A stretch of DNA of 64,000 bases, taken from contig NW_004955466.1 of the NCBI RefSeq assembly GCF_000276665.1, forward strand, positions 11,025,567 to 11,089,566, given 5' to 3'. Position numbers and translations under genes: made by a program. The DNA comes from Chinchilla lanigera (lineage: Eukaryota; Chordata; Mammalia; Rodentia; Chinchillidae). Numbering within the stretch: position 1 is the first letter of the stretch; every line of letters starts with the position of its first letter. Shown here one piece after another: positions 33,859 to 45,506 of this stretch. The notes beneath the pieces were generated by a model. The model saw only the letters and a list, made by a program, of their open reading frames with translations. It was not told the DNA's origin and ran no database searches.

Positions 33859-34239
33859 ATTGTGCCTATTATCAAAGTTCCCTCTTTTCCTTTTCCCAAG
33901 CTGCTAATCAGACATGCCTGCCTAACACAGCTCAAGCTAAGAGAGAGAGAAAGAGCAAGAGAGGACAGACTTGCTTTTTGTGAACATAAGTGGTCAACAC
34001 TATCTTTTTAGTGACTAATAAATCATTAGTTCCAGCAACTGTAATGAAATATTAGTACCATGTCAGCTCATCAGAATACAGTTGAGAAAAATCATATAAT
34101 TATAAAATCTTGGAATGAAATTTGCTCATCTCTTTGCTACTGGAACCTTTTGGTCTCTCTCCTTTTCTTCAATAATAATAGTAACAGCAGCATCACTAGG
34201 CACCTGCACAATGCTCAAGATGGACGAACTGACTTCATC
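33859..34239. other. Unique sequence, nothing recognised
   Basis: No repeat or gene was recognised. Confidence 0.4.
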
Positions 34240-34335
34240 TTCTCCTTGTGCCCCAGTTTCCTCACCTATAAAATATAATGATAATGATAGTTCTTACCTT
34301 ATGATTTTATGGTAAAGACTAAGTGACTTGGCCAA
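34240..34335 (-). mobile_element. MIR fragment, antisense
   Basis: The inverted MIR core 'gccccagtttcctcacct', 'aatgataatgatagttct' is clear. A second MIR-like piece starts immediately to the right. Confidence 0.7.
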
Positions 34336-34382
34336 GTTCACGCTGGACCCTGAACAAGGTACTTGACAGCTCTGTGCTTCAG

Positions 34383-34420
34383 TTCTTTCTTTCTTTCTTT
34401 CTTTCTTTCTTTTCTTTTTC
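34383..34420. repeat. (CTTT)n microsatellite
   Basis: About nine CTTT units at the tail side of the inverted SINE, probably grown from its A-rich tail. Confidence 0.92.
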
Positions 34421-34612
34421 TTTCTGTTTTCTGTACCGTGAATTGATTAAACCCAGGGTCTTCACAATGAGTCACATCCCTGTCATTTTATTATTTACTT
34501 TTTAATTTTGAAACAAGGTCTTGCTAAATCCTAAGTTTGAGTCAGGATAGACTCAAACTTGCAAACCTCTTGCTTCAGCCTCCAGAATGCTAGTATTCCA
34601 GGCATGTGCTAT
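34421..34612 (-). mobile_element. B1-dID chimeric SINE, antisense
   Basis: Inverted order: ID-like tail ('accgtgaattgattaaac', 'acaatgagtcacatccct'), an A/T linker, then the B1 part ('gaaacaaggtcttgctaa', 'gcttcagcctccagaatg', 'ccaggcatgtgctatcat'). This head-tail chimera is typical of several non-murid rodent families. Confidence 0.8.
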
Positions 34613-34749
34613 CATCTATAAAATGAGGACAACATGGTACTTAGTGCATAGAGCTACAAGTATTAAATGACTTAATACATGTGCAATGTTTAAAAATCAC
34701 ACACTGTCTTATACATCCCCAAATCTAGGCATGAGCTCAGGATCTATTA

Positions 34750-34870
34750 TTCAACTATCAACCATGCGAGGGCAGGGAACTGCTTAAGTCCTGTTCACTG
34801 CTGTGTCCCTTCTCCTGTGTGGTGCCTGACACACAAATGCCATCCATCAACAACTTGTTGAATGATCCAA
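34750..34870 (+). mobile_element. L2 3' end, sense
   Basis: Typical L2 end blocks: 'gagggcagggaactgctt', 'tgttcactgctgtgtccc', 'gtgcctgacacacaaatg' and 'aacaacttgttgaatga'. Ancient and inert. Confidence 0.7.
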
Positions 34871-35124
34871 AGGTACAAGTAATTTAAAGCTATGGAAGAA
34901 GGTCAAGAAGAAGAAAACAAAAACTCCAGAAGATCTTGGAGATGTTTTTAGCTCTGCTTAGTATGTCTCCAGTTTTTTCCATTGCTTTATTTTCAAAAGT
35001 TGTTCCTGAGAAATTTCTTCCCACCTGGAAGGAGCAGAAAGTGCATCATCTGTGCAGCTCCCATGGCTCCTCAAACTACCTCATCAACACACATCTCATC
35101 CCACACGGTAACAGCCAGATTTCA

Positions 35125-35250
35125 TTTTCTCTCTTGAGCTGTGAATGCCTTGAGGACTACTGCCATACTCATGCTGTTCACCTATGGGTCTGCAGAGCTC
35201 TGCACAGAGAATTTGCTCACCAGTATTTACAAAAGAAAGAAATGAAGGAA
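35125..35250 (+). mobile_element. L2-like fragment, sense
   Basis: Weak match to the L2 end: 'gagctgtgaatgccttga', 'tctgcagagctctgcaca', 'ccagtatttacaaaagaa'. Low certainty. Confidence 0.4.
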
Positions 35251-35689
35251 GTGTAGAGGGTGAAGGAGAGGGGCAAGGAACCCAAGGAGAAAAGGTGGAG
35301 GATAAAGGATGCCATCGAACACAGCAGTTGATTCATAGTTGACCTGGGCTGGGGGACTTGAACTGGTTTCAAACAGCTACCCGTCCTTTTACATTCAGAA
35401 ATGTCAGGTTTTCAACTGCTCATTGCCACTCATTTTTTAAACCTGACAGTGATCATATTTCTTGACCCCATGTAGACCAAAAACACACATGTAGCAGAAT
35501 AACAGGAGATAACACAGTTCTGACATCAGGGAGAGAAATCCTATTAAATGTTGTTAGTTAAACTTATTTTTCAACTTGTCTGGCCCAGAAGCTGCTTGGG
35601 AGATCTGTAAAACACACTTTTCTGTGTGTCCACAGGGATCACAGGAGTGTGACCTTGAGTAAAATATCTGGTCTCTGAACCCTTCCTCT
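35251..35689. other. Unique sequence, nothing recognised
   Basis: No clear repeat. It may include the badly decayed 5' part of the LTR that follows. Confidence 0.4.
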
Positions 35690-35892
35690 CTGGCACTGTT
35701 CCTCTGCCCTGCTTCCCGGTCATCATGAATTGAGCAGCTCTGTTCCATCATGCCTTTTACCATGATGTTCCTGTGTTGGAACCATCCATCCATAGACTGA
35801 ACCCTCCAAAACTGTGATCCAAATAAACCATTTCCTCCTTTAAATTATTTATGTTAGGGATTTGGTCCCAGAGTCCACAAGGTGACTAATAG
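35690..35892 (+). mobile_element. MaLR-type LTR 3' part, sense
   Basis: The 3' half of a rodent MaLR LTR: 'catcatgaattgagcagc', 'tgccttttaccatgatgt', 'gaaccctccaaaactgtg', 'aataaaccatttcctcct' and the end 'aggtgactaata'. The AATAAA polyadenylation signal of the LTR is intact at about 35,822. Confidence 0.75.
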
Positions 35893-38800
35893 ATGCAGAG
35901 GTGGGAAAGATGGTGTATGTTGGTGAGGTCAGGGAATTCTCCACAAAGTGGGGTGGAAGAGATAGCCCAAGAGGAGGAAATAACAAAAAAATCAGCAAAA
36001 ATAGGAAAATAAGGGCCTTAACTACTGCTCATAAAGAATTACACACAAAGATACCTTGATGCTTATGAAAATTGAATAATATTATTGACAATGGCTAATA
36101 CTGGGTATTTATTTCCTATTAGAAATTGTGCTGTATATAACACTATATTAACTTCCTTTAATATATTATAACCAAAACTATACATATTTAATAACAATAT
36201 TATTTTATAGCATAACAATTATCACCATATTATAAGAAAGAACCGTGTCACAGGGGGAAAGGTACTTTGTCCATAATCACTTGGTATAAATGGCAGCCCC
36301 AGCATATGGAGCCAAGTAGTCCAACAGAAGGAGAATGCGTAGATTGTCAGGGAGAGGGCAGGCTCTGAAGCAAGATATGTTACCACATATAAAACTACAA
36401 ACAAGATGGCTTCAGAGCTCATAAGGGAAACTAGAAGAAGAAGAACAGTTACTTCAACAAAATAATGGTAAAAGATCGCAGACAAAAAGAATCTGAGTGC
36501 TCAAACCGCATGTTCTTCCCACTAAACTCGGACTCAGAGTCAGAGCCACCTACTTCAGTTACGCTCCTTTCCAGGTGGAAGGAATCTCCAGTTGTTCATC
36601 CATTGGTCTAAACAAAGTAACACGGTGACAGTGGTGTCCCATAGTGGAACTGCCCAGAGGCATTGTCTTATTGCCTCATCTAAGAGAATGACCTCTGCCT
36701 CTGACTTGTGCAATCGGAAGTTTTTAGGACCAAGCCTTTTTTCTCCTGGAATGTCTTCAGGTGTTCTATGATGCAAGACCCTGCATGGTGCTCACATGAT
36801 AAATTCAAGAATGGATCCAGTGGGGCAGTGTCCTGAGATTTGGTGGAGCTTGAGCAGGATCTGAGCTGAACTCTGTGATGTGCTGATCCAGCTCCCGCTT
36901 CCAGACCAGAAGACTGTTCCAGCTGCTGGTAGCACAGGTGACACCTAACCACCAAAAGCTCCTTCACACAAGGCAGCATCACACCCAGTGACTGTGGTCC
37001 TTTGTGGTTTAAAGTCTCACCCCCATCTGGGGACAACTCGAAGGATCATCCTTCTTTCAGAGCTCCTGCGGGTCCACTGAGACCTGGACTGAGAGTATTA
37101 CAGCCCAGCATCTCCCTCGGCCCAATGCAAACATCCTGCATTCTCATTTCTATTTGAGTCTGTTCCCTGGGGAACTCACTTATGATGGGATCTGAGCAAG
37201 TCACCTTTAGAGAAAAAACACATGCATTAGATGCACCCCACCCATGGCCACAAAAAGTAGTACATCTCTAAAGTGTGCTTCAGAAGAAATATCTGGGAGC
37301 CGAGGAGAAAGCTGATTGTGAGCTTGCCCCTTTAAAAATGTATCTCACCTTGCATTCCATGTCTCTGCTTTTCATGCCATTCTGTTGTATTGCACTGAGA
37401 ACTGTTGAAGGGCAGGGCATGGAGCCTCACAGAGGCTGCCTAAGAGCAGATGTGGCACCTGCTGTGTCCTCTTGACTTCACTGAATCCCAACTGCATCTA
37501 TGGCTCTTCTCTGCCACTTTTCAACAGTTCCTGAAAAGGAAGTTACAAGCTACAGCGCTCTGATGTGCCTATAATATGAAATCCAAAGGTTGGGACTTGG
37601 ATCTCTGCTCCAACTCCAGATTACCCTGTGTCTCTCCCATCACAGAATACCTCGGCAACCCATTCCCTGAGGTCACTCGGTAAAACGGCAGCAGTGAGTC
37701 TGGAACCAGTGGCACAGCCCAGCCATGCCTGGGAATGAGGAAAGGCAGAGCACCCTGCCTTTCCTGCCTGGGCTTGCCTGAGACCACATGTCTACCTGGT
37801 GACAGAGCCTGATGAGGAACTCAGGACCTTTGTACTGAGTATGTACAGTCTCAGAACAGCTCTGCTTTCACCTGTCCTAACATTGCTTATCAATGGATTT
37901 CCAATGAGATATATGAAAGTCAAATATTAGTTCTAATTTTTAAAGTGGCTGTGTTTCCAACTAATATTTAGAATTCCAAAGCAGTTGGCATCCCGGTGAA
38001 GTCAGCTTGATGAAAACAAGCAAACAAACAAAAGAAAGGCTTCTACACCCAACTTCCCTGCGGCAGGGAAAATGGCTTTGAGGCGGCTAGCCTCAGCGAG
38101 GAAGAGCAGGGAGATTGTGTGCACACCGACACACGCACATTCAGTCGCTTTGTCAAAAAAGCCCAGTGCTGAAGCATTTCAATTAACCAAGTGGGATGGT
38201 TTACCTGATAAAATGCTCCCTGCGTGAGTGTAATTACATATTTATACCCCACCGAGATTTTTTAATTTCTGTTTGGTTTGTTTGCCTCAAAAGTGTTTGT
38301 CACCGGGAGTGTTCTTGATGTGCAATTTTAAAGCAGCGTTGGCCAACTGCATGCTTGTTTTCATTTTAGATTCATTACAACTTGAAGATGATGCGTCTCA
38401 CCCCGTACATATACAATACCGATCCTTCCCCAGAGCACAATGCATCAAGGAACCGGAAGAGATTTAAGGGAACGCTGACAAGTACCTGTCCCTTGCTCCT
38501 CTGCCAGGAGCTTTCTCTTTGAAAACATGGCTGCTATCTTCGCAGGATTGTTTCTCATCTTCTTTATTCTCAAGGTTTCCCTTCAGCCTACCCATTCCCC
38601 AACAATATGGCAAATGAAGCCAGAGGGATCCAGGACCTTCCTGAAAGTCTCTGTCCCACCCTTTCTGGATGAAAATACAATGTATGGGTGCAAATTGCTG
38701 ATGCAGTGGGGTTGGTTTTTTTCTACCAATAAGCACTGAGTCCCTGCTCTGTCCTGTCTGTCACCGCCAGACGTCAGACGCTGATCTCCTGGGGGTCCGT

Positions 38801-39420
38801 ACCAACAAAGACGCAGGCGTGTAGGGCAATGACGGCAGGGACTGCCTGTGCTTCCGGCGGAGAATCGTGCAGTTCCGGTAGGGATACAGTGCAGTTCCGG
38901 TGAAGGCGCCGCAGTTCCGGTGGAATGTCTTACAGGCAGAAATCAACTCTGCCCAAGGAGGAGGTGATGGCTCTGGAGGTAGGCCTTCAGGATTCACTCC
39001 ACAGTCATGAGAGCTCTGCAGTTGTTTAGACCATATACGAAGCCAGTAAGACCAGTATGGTTCCTGCATTTGTTCTTTTGGGTGGAAGCCAACACCGGGG
39101 ACAAAACATCTGAAGAAGACAAGCGCAGGTTGTGAGGAGAGCTATGGAGGGGATGATGCAGACCGAGTGGAGTTGGAAGTTCCTTTGTGTGGTGTGGTCA
39201 GCAGAGGCCTCTCTGAAGAGGTGACCCTTGTGCTGAGACCAAAAGGGTAACAAGGAGCTAGTCACACACAAAGGAAAGAGCAACAGCTAGGACTGGGAAG
39301 GGACTGAAGTGGGCAAAGAGTAGAGCAGTGGAGTGAGTCCTACTGAAGCTGGATCCTGCAGGGCCTTGAAGGCCACAAGGAAGACTACACTTTTATTCCC
39401 AGAGAGATGAAAAATCATTA
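35893..39420. other. Long, largely unique stretch
   Basis: About 3.5 kb with few recognisable repeats. A MIR-like trace may exist near 36,230-36,310, and the sequence from about 36,840 to 37,190 has an LTR-like feel but no firm family. Two parts stand out and are reported as findings: 38,040-38,460 (conserved-element-like) and 38,760-38,930 (CpG-rich with four evenly spaced TTCCGG words). No gene is supported. Confidence 0.4.
38848..38930. promoter_or_regulatory. Four TTCCGG (ETS-core) words at ~21-bp spacing
   Basis: TTCCGG occurs at 38,852, 38,873, 38,895 and 38,915, so successive starts are 21, 22 and 20 bases apart. Three copies share the longer word 'gcagttccggt'. TTCCGG contains the CCGGAA core of ETS-factor sites. 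The array could be a decayed ~21-bp minisatellite or an ETS-site array facing one side of the helix. A GACGTCA CRE-like word lies at about 38,771. Function is inference. Confidence 0.35.
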
Positions 39421-39605
39421 GTTGAGTGTAGGGGTGCATGCCTGTAATCCTGGCTACTTCAGAGGCTGAGGCAGGAAGATTGTGGGTTTGAGGAAGCCTG
39501 GCAAACTTAATGAGACCTTGTCTCAAAATAAAAAAGGTCGAGGATGCGAGTCATTGTTAAAACACCTCTGGGTTTGAGTCCCCAGTACTTACAAAACAGA
39601 AACAA
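39421..39605 (+). mobile_element. B1-dID chimeric SINE, sense
   Basis: B1 head ('gtgcatgcctgtaatcct', 'cagaggctgaggcaggaa', 'gagaccttgtctcaaaat') joined to an ID-like tail ('gggtttgagtccccagta') and an A-rich end. It is diverged. Confidence 0.88.
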
Positions 39606-39676
39606 AAACAAAAAACCCTATTGAAGGATTTAAATAGAATGACATGATTTGATTTGTTTTAAAAAGATCAGTTTGG

Positions 39677-39860
39677 AGCTGGGTGTGGTGGTGCACACCT
39701 CTAATCCCACAGCACTCTGGAAGGTTGAGGCAGGAGGATTAAAAATTCAAGCCCAGTCTGGACAACTTAGTGATTTAGCAAGATTCTGTTTCAAAATTAA
39801 AAAATGGAGCTCAGGGTGAAGGCCCTGAGTTCAGTTACCAATATCAGAGCAAAAAAGAAA
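39677..39860 (+). mobile_element. B1-dID chimeric SINE, sense
   Basis: 'gctgggtgtggtggtgca', 'aggttgaggcaggaggat', 'gattctgtttcaaaatta', then an ID-like 'ggccctgagttcagttac' and an A-rich tail. It is the second copy in tandem orientation within 100 bases of the previous one. Confidence 0.88.
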
Positions 39861-39944
39861 AAAAGCATTTTAGCTGCAAATGAAGAAAGGGTAGGGAGAG
39901 AAGCAAAATTGAGATGTATATTTTCATAGTTCTTTGATTGATGT

Positions 39945-40085
39945 CTATCCTCTACAACAGACTGTAGCTTCATGAGGACAGAACACTGTCTGTTTTCCTT
40001 ACCATCATAGTAACTTCTTATATCACAAAAATGCCTGACATAATAGGAACACAATGAATGAATGACAATGAATGAATGGCATTCT
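39945..40085 (+). mobile_element. L2 3' end, sense
   Basis: L2 end blocks: 'gactgtagcttcatgagg', 'gaacactgtctgttttcc', 'aatgcctgacataatagg', 'aatgaatgaatgacaatg'. Confidence 0.65.
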
Positions 40086-40926
40086 GGTCCCAAACCAACC
40101 CATGCCAAGGGAGCTGACTTGGAATCATGTAATAGGAAACACTTAAGGTTTGCCTTTGAGGTTACTAAACAAACCAGTGTAATATAAATTCTTGTCACTT
40201 GGGCAGCCTGAAGGCTGAGCCTTGAGATGCTAGGAACTTGCAGACCTGGCCACTATCAATAGGGCTTCTCAGGAGTTCATTTGAATCACTTAGCTGTCAT
40301 TTAAATCACCCGGTCACCCATCTGAGTTATCTGCAAACTTTCACAAGTCACCACGCTTATTCTATTTTAAGTTTTGAAGTGCTACCTGACACTGAAACTT
40401 GAAAAACAAAAAACTAAAAAATTCCCAGGTTCAACTAGATAGCATGGACAGAAGTTCACCAACCATTCTCCTTCTCCCACCCTGGGTGATACAGTTTGTT
40501 CTTATATCAAAAGCTCAGACCCTAGTTCCTCTTTCCCATTGTTCTACTTCTGTGCACCTTACCCCAATCCATTGTCCCCTCTGGCACCAAAGTCACCTGT
40601 CACAGATGTCAGTCAGATCACACTCCATAGTAAGCAGAATCCATAACCAAGATGGCCCCGGTGAACAGACCCCCGAGACAGGATTCCCCCTTCCTCTCTA
40701 TCCAGTGCTCTGGGGACCAAATAGCCTGGGGTTCTTTATCATAATCTTCTGGGCTTTGCATGGCCATATCTGCCCAAGTGTCTTTGCGGTCTTTTCCTTA
40801 GTGAAATACTTCTCAGCTCTTTGTTCTTCTCTGTGCCTGCTAACCCCACCGCCAAGGGAGATTTGGCAAGTCTTCCTTCCAGCCACCAGGCTGTCGTGTA
40901 TCCATCGTGTCTGACTTAGCTTAGGT
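40086..40926. other. Unique sequence with the window's longest ORF
   Basis: A 171-codon plus-strand frame spans 40,399-40,914. It shows no domain, signal peptide or homology that I recognise and no promoter or Kozak support. It is most likely chance, helped by the pyrimidine-rich composition. Confidence 0.45.
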
Positions 40927-41226
40927 TGCTCCAACAAGTGTACATAGACTGTGTGGCTGTATTTCTCAGCGTTCTGGGGGTGGAGGTGCTAGCTAATCCC
41001 ATGTCTGATGAGGGTTCTTATCCTGGTTCTCAGGTGGCCCATCTCCGTGGAGCTGTACAGTATTGAAAACAGAGAAAAAGGAAGCAAACACTCTGCTTTG
41101 TCCTTACAAGGGCACTAATTCCATTCAAGAGAATTCCACCCTTGTGTCAGTTACTCCCACAGGCCCTGCCTCCTAGTGGAGTCAAGGTTGGAACAAATGA
41201 GTGTTGGAGGAATATAAACATTCAGT
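40927..41226 (-). mobile_element. MaLR-type LTR, antisense
   Basis: Inverted MaLR blocks: 'ctcagcgttctgggggtg', 'ccttacaagggcactaat', 'ccattcaagagaattcca', 'acaggccctgcctcctag' and 'ggaatataaacattcagt'. Confidence 0.7.
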
Positions 41227-41557
41227 GCATCTGGTCCTCAGGAACTTCTCCACTGGATTTGAGGTTGTCACCTGTTCACACTGATCTTTCCCCTCCTTGG
41301 CTCTGAGCTCTTTAACACTATATATTATGCATTATTTTTTATATTTTCAGTACCTAATAGGTTTGTTGAAACATAAAATTATGTCAATTCAGTTTGTACA
41401 AGACCTTTCTATATTTTATATTCTAGAACATTCTTTATTGATGGAACAGCCTCTTTTTCATGTGCAAGAGTGACATCCACCAAAGCATTCAGCAGAAGCC
41501 CTTCTCTGGACCCTGAGTTATATCCTGTGGAATCATCTTTAAGAACAAGAGTGCTGA

Positions 41558-41760
41558 GGTGGGCATGGTAGACCGCACCTGTAATCCCATCACTCTGGGA
41601 GGCTGAGGCAGGAGGGTTGCAATTTGAGCCCAGCCTGAGCAACTTGGCAATTTAGCAAAACTCTGTCTCAAAACTAAAAAAAAATTAAAACAATTTTAAA
41701 AGGGTGGCTGGGGTGTAACTCAGTGCAAAGGCTCTTGTTTTAATTCAAAGTACCACCAAA
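41558..41760 (+). mobile_element. B1-dID chimeric SINE, sense, 14-bp TSD
   Basis: Full-length chimera: B1 part ('ggtgggcatggtagaccg', 'ggaggctgaggcaggagg', 'actctgtctcaaaactaa'), A-rich linker, ID-like part ('gtggctggggtgtaactc') and A-rich end. The flanks 'aacaagagtgctga' (41,544-41,557) and 'aacaagagtactga' (41,761-41,774) match at 13 of 14. Confidence 0.93.
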
Positions 41761-41887
41761 AACAAGAGTACTGATTGTTTTTTCCCAGGTTCATAATTTA
41801 TTGTACAAATGGAATATTCCATGATGAATTGACATTAGCTCCTCCAGGCATAGGGACTTAACAGACAGAGTCAGACATTTTTAGAAT

Positions 41888-41930
41888 CCTGGCATGCACA
41901 AGGCCCTGGGTTTGAGCCCTGACACACGGT
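41888..41930 (+). mobile_element. ID SINE 3' fragment, sense
   Basis: 'ctggcatgcacaaggccc' followed by 'tgggtttgagccctga' is the B-box half of an ID element. The rest is lost. Confidence 0.55.
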
Positions 41931-42435
41931 GCTTTCACAGCTGGAGTTTTCTCTCCTCCGCTTGAAGTATAAGATCTTCAGGGCGATGCCTTTGAGTGTG
42001 GCCTGGGCGCAATTCATTCTCCATGTGACAGTATGAGAGCTGAAATATTTTTTAATGCCAGTGAACTGGATTGGGCAGCAGGTTTTAGACCTGCCATGAT
42101 TTCAATCTTGCCAAAGCCACAAATTCCACAGCTGGCATCCTTCAACTTACAGAGCCACCCACTGAGTGCTTTTGCATAACTGTGCCTACCCGCGGTGCAG
42201 GTTGACTCTGAGCGACCCAGCGTGTACAGTCTGCCTCTGTCAGTGATCGTCAGTAAGTTTCCTCCTTTGTGTGGCCCCTGATTTTCCTAGACTGATTTTT
42301 TACTGTTACTCTCCCTGACGACACACTGATCATGCCATTGGATGCTCCCTTAAGCTAATCTTGGATCCTACATAGTTAAATCAAAGATTTCATCACTTAG
42401 TTTTCCAGTAACATAGCAATTACTTTACCATTAAC
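41931..42435. other. Unique sequence, nothing recognised
   Basis: No repeat or gene was recognised. Confidence 0.4.
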
Positions 42436-42446
42436 AAATAAAAATA

Positions 42447-42548
42447 GGGCTGGGGATTTAGCTCAGCGGCAAAAGCGCCTGCCTGGCAAGTGCAAGGTCA
42501 TGAGTTCGGTTCCCGGTACCAGAGAAAAACCAAAAAAAAAAAAAAACC
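42447..42548 (+). mobile_element. Young ID-type SINE, sense, perfect 11-bp TSD
   Basis: Complete ID body almost identical to the 3,516 copy, with the tail 'gagaaaaacc' and poly(A). The duplication 'aaataaaaata' is at 42,436-42,446 and 42,549-42,559. It has two or three base changes at CpG positions (for example 'gcaaggtcatgagttc'). Confidence 0.95.
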
Positions 42549-42559
42549 AAATAAAAATA

Positions 42560-45506
42560 AAAATGTATGCCAAAGAGTGAAGTACTTTGGTATGGGGTGG
42601 GCATTAAGCAAGGGGCCTTTCTGAATGAGGTCTGCCCAGAGGTGCTTCCACATTTCCTTTGAGTTCAGGAGTTGTGGACACCTCCGGCCAGTCATACACA
42701 AGTCCACGCAGAATCACAGCCTGATACAAGGGGCAGTGACTTGGGAGCCCCCTTGCCTGTGAGGCACTCGTGTTCTTCAGCTTCAGGGTTACTCTCCAAA
42801 TCTCACTCCAGCTGGCTTTGCCTTAATTTTTCTTAATCCCATTTAATCAACTCAGCTAGGGGTTGTGGACAAAGATGTTCCTATATTCCCAGGATGTGTC
42901 CGGGTAGATAAGCTCATGGATGTGTTAGACGGTACAATTATCCACATTGCTATTCAATATTCCATTCCTTTCCTTTCCATTTTGCTCACTTTGGGTCTTC
43001 ATTTTCAGAGTGATTGATATTTCCTAAGGAGAACTTAAGTATTTGTGTCATTCTATTCAAAAACCTATTTCTTCTCACACAACTGTGAGATTTAGAAGCC
43101 TTTAGCCCTCCCCAGAAACAAAAATCCCCATTCCATGCGTGTGTGCTTCCTCTAAACTTCTACTGGCCCCAGGTCTAGGGTTTCCCCTACTGACCTCAAG
43201 GGGCTGCACAGTGACCCATCTGCTACTGTAAAGAAGCAGCTTAGGGTCTCTCTTCCTGGGGTGCGTTTCCTGGAAGTGCATGGAGCTCAATGCTTGGGAA
43301 GTTTGCTAATAATAGTAACTATATATTTATCCACCAGGCCACCTGAAAAATAGTTGTGTGATTTTACTCTGCATTCAGGGAAATGCAACGTTTTCATTTT
43401 CTCTCTCGTTTTTGGAAAGAAGCAGACTGCTGAGACTATTAGAGAAAATGCAAATCTCCTGGCTGTTTGGGAAGGCTCCAAAAGAATGAAAGTGAGCAGT
43501 TGCTACCAGCAGTGTTTGGATGAAAATGTAAAATCTTTGTCTTTAAAAGTGTTTATTTAACTGCGGAGAGTTTACATAGCTTGGGGAGAATTACAGTGGA
43601 AGAAATTACATCCTGCTCCCACCACCATCGGCTTTCTCCACCTGCCAATTGTCTCACTTCAGTCCACTGGGGCATTAGTGATACTTAAAATGATCAAAAA
43701 GGAAAACCAACATTTCCTAGTAAGTCGTGGAAGCACGCGATTGTCTCTGAATGAGGAATTTGCATCCCTCTCGGCCCCCTACATTCAAAACCATTTCTTT
43801 AAACACAAGTCACCCATCAGACTGATGTTCTGCCTTCTCCTTGTCCTTTCCAAATGAATAAGTTACAGTTCCTAAGCTACTGCCCCATGGCAAGCACAGG
43901 ACTCTGTTTCCTGTAAATGCTTAGTAAATATTTGCTGATTTAATTTTTTAAATAAAGTAAATGATTACATAATTTAGCAAGCAACTGGTAATTAGCAATC
44001 AATTAGTGGATTTACTTAAATTCTTCTTGGGGGAACCTCGTTTGAGGAAGTGGTCAGATAATGAATAAGCAGGTTACCTCATTTTCCTGCCTCCTCTGCC
44101 CTAAATTTTGAGTCCCCTACTTTGAGCCAAACCTGAAAATAGGTCTTATGTTAGAAACTGATTAATGAAGGATGAACCAAAAAACACCAGATCCTCTGTT
44201 CTGAGTTTCCAGAATCAAAATCCAACATCTCTATTAACATGTTGCTCCTGCTCGTGTTAATGTAGAATTCTATAAAGCCCAGGGAAGCGTGCCAGTCCCT
44301 CATCCTGCTGAGACGGTAACATGGTCAGAAGGAAAGGTACGAACATATAACACCAGACCATGGAACTGCAGTTTATGAGGCCTGTTGGTGGTTCCTAAAA
44401 CAGATCACAAGATCCCTAGGAGGAAGATATTTAAGAAGCTCATGACTCTCGGCCTGATGAAATGAGTCTCGATGAAAGTTGGGGACTTAGATCTTTTAAA
44501 AGTTCCCCAGCTAATTCCTGGGATCCGTTATCCTGGGGACAATTTATTTGCATTGCAGCAGTGTAGGCCCCAAGGAACATTCAAGCACATGTGGTATTCA
44601 GACGACACACACATACAAGGAGACGTGCGGTGTTATAAAAAAGACATTTGGCTTCCTGGGGAGCAGATGCTTGGCTAAGATGCTGATGATGAAATTCTTG
44701 ATCTCATTCACCTTATGTTGATTGTTCTCAGTGGCCTGGAAAATAACGGAGTTGTTTTGAAATAAGCACCTTTATACTCTATCAAGGTCAAACCTTTTAC
44801 TTGATGCACTTAACTAACCATGTAAAATATTACATCAGCAAGCCTAGGAGGCACTTAGAGATATATTCACATTTGCATAATGTCCTCTGTAAGTTAGTCT
44901 TTGGTCCTTAAGGGTGTTTAGAATAACTGCATGCAAGAATATACTTAATCCAATCTCATTTTAGCTTTTGCTCTTTTAAGATTTCAAAATTAATAAATCC
45001 TCCTGATACTCCAAATTACCATGAGCTTTTATAAGCATAACTTTGTAACTTTAACCCATTTATGAACATACCCCACAGGCAAATGTACTAATGAATAAGA
45101 AATAACATTAGAAGTTTAAAAGATGGTCTCTTTATGAAGTAATGTAAGAAAATCCTGTTAGCTGGATCGAGTACAAAAGTGCGATTTCTTAAAAAATAGA
45201 AAATCCGTCACAAAATTACATGTAATTACAATAACCAAAGGATAGAAAGTAAGAAGGGTTGGAGTACCATGCATTATTTAACTTAGTACATGTTATCACT
45301 TGCTTGCATATGGATGAACGCAAGAAAAAAAAAGAAACATACACAAACCCTCTGCCTGTGGCTAAAGAAATCTCAGTATTTTGCACTTGACTCTCTTGTA
45401 TGTGAATTCTTGACCAAACCTCTCAACATACCTGATAGCTAGGTCATGCTTCAAGATCCTTGGTCCTTTGAAGCTTACCTGCTGTCCCACTCTTCTGCTT
45501 TCTCAC
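42560..45506. other. Long unique stretch
   Basis: Nearly 3 kb without a young repeat. A weak L2-like trace lies at about 43,820-43,930. The segment 43,930-44,040 carries homeodomain-type words ('ggtaattagcaatcaatt') and is reported as a finding. No gene is supported. Confidence 0.45.

Larger units (their letters stand above)
34340..34690 (-). mobile_element. Second MIR, antisense, split by a B1-dID SINE
   Basis: The left piece (34,340-34,382) contains 'aacaaggtacttgacagc' and 'tctgtgcttcagttct'. The right piece (34,612-34,690) resumes with 'tctataaaatgaggacaa' and 'aatgacttaatacatgtg'. The join falls at the correct MIR position, so the SINE between them inserted into this MIR. Confidence 0.65.

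Noticed and set aside
36840..37190. A possible ancient LTR
   Set aside because: The composition and a phrase like 'gttccctggggaactcac' recall old LTR ends, but I could not match an ordered set of blocks to any family.
40399..40914. The longest open frame in the window (171 codons, plus strand)
   Set aside because: It has no recognisable domain, no conserved motif, a pyrimidine-rich composition that removes stop codons, and no promoter or splice context. Frames of this size occur by chance in 64 kb. A codon-conservation test would decide.
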